Assembly: GCA_964384025.1 (NCBI GenBank)
Contig: CAYLJJ010000189.1
Location: 1-5,952, forward strand
Reading direction: 5' to 3'
DNA length: 5,952 bases
Source: CAYLJJ01 sp964384025
GTDB lineage: Bacteria; Myxococcota_A; Bradymonadia; UBA7976; UBA1532
Numbering within the stretch: position 1 is the first letter of the stretch; each line of letters begins with the position of its first letter. The notes beneath the pieces were generated by a model that made no database searches, was not told the DNA's origin, and worked only from the letters and a program-made list of their open reading frames with translations. A program made the position numbers and the translations under genes. Below, in pieces: positions 5,560-5,952 of this stretch.

Positions 5560-5952
5560 CTACTCTACTTCATAGGTCCCCTTCCAAAGATCACCCATAA
5601 AGCGCCCACCCTCATCGGAGTGACACTCCATCCAGGTGTGGATGGTCCCTACGGAGTTAGGGGGAACTGAGCCATCGGGGCCGATGCTCGAGCCGATAAA
5701 GCGCGCATATCTGTATTCGCCGGCGTATTTTTGCCAAAGGCCACAGGTCCATTTGGCCTTCATTTGGGTTGAAGCGGCTATCGCGGATGCTGTCTTCAGC
5801 ATCGAGGTTGCGGCTTGGTAACAGAGCTTATGATCGATCGCGAAGGAGAGTGGAGTTTTCAGCATCCCAGCGTTCTTGATCATATTCCAGGTGTTGGGTA
5901 AACCGTGGGCTTCACCATGCGCGCGCATATACTCAAGAGATTTAAAATATGC
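5560..5952 (-). CDS. Unrecognised protein, C-terminal 130 residues (partial)
   Basis: The frame is open from the right edge to the TAG at 5560-5562. The ATG at 5928 is only an internal methionine; eight in-frame codons (AYFKSLEY) precede it to the window edge, so the true start lies outside. The visible part is mixed alpha and polar, with a moderately helical stretch (AIDHKLCYQAATSMLKTASA) and an aromatic C-terminus containing KWTCGLWQKY, IHTWMECHSDEGGRFMGDLW and YEVE. Three cysteines are present (in KLCYQ, WTCGL and MECHS). There is no transmembrane segment in the visible part. I do not recognise a family. The gene is convergent with the lipoprotein gene and the transposase relic and is unlikely to share transcription with them. 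Confidence 0.65.
   Translation of the reverse strand, partial: AYFKSLEYMRAHGEAHGLPNTWNMIKNAGMLKTPLSFAIDHKLCYQAATSMLKTASAIAASTQMKAKWTCGLWQKYAGEYRYARFIGSSIGPDGSVPPNSVGTIHTWMECHSDEGGRFMGDLWKGTYEVE

Overview
The window most resembles accessory DNA of a myxobacterium-like bacterium (Myxococcota or a relative in the old 'Deltaproteobacteria'). The reasons are a very large Cys/Asp-rich surface lipoprotein with MopE-type 'putative metal-binding motif' repeats, a CGDxxC...CPxDCG motif and tandem beta-sandwich domains, with mobile-element debris on both sides. This taxonomic call is inference; no rRNA or housekeeping gene is present.

Layout. Positions 1-421 hold no convincing gene. At about 128-201 lies the 3' tail of a group II intron: domain V with an AGC triad and a G-T wobble stem, then domain VI with a GCAA tetraloop, a bulged A and the ending CTACTCGAC. 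The rest of the intron is absent or lies to the left. Positions 422-4927 form one reading frame of 1502 codons on the + strand, broken by a single in-frame TGA at 2996-2998. The first half (422-2998) carries a lipoprotein signal peptide, an unassigned N-terminal region, a Gly/Cys cluster, a CCxxHDxC motif like phospholipase A2, a beta-sandwich domain, a Cys motif, an 'LLKLP..AVY' domain and the start of the metal-binding repeats. The second half (open from 2999, first ATG at 3266) carries the remaining repeats, two related RDLWP domains and an unassigned C-terminus. The TGA sits where sister repeat units have a TGC cysteine codon, so this is one gene with a nonsense mutation, a read-through/recoding site or a sequence error, not two genes of separate origin.

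Positions 5015-5375 carry a decayed transposase on the + strand: an N-terminal part, a frameshift near 5190-5201, then a jump to what looks like the C-terminal end, with the catalytic middle missing. From 5376 to 5559 there are only short inverted repeats. Positions 5560-5952 on the - strand are the 3' end of an unrecognised gene that runs off the right edge.

The genes do not form an obvious pathway or operon. The biology of the window is one secreted, probably Ca2+- or metal-binding repeat lipoprotein, interrupted in the repeat array and flanked by an intron relic and an insertion-sequence relic.
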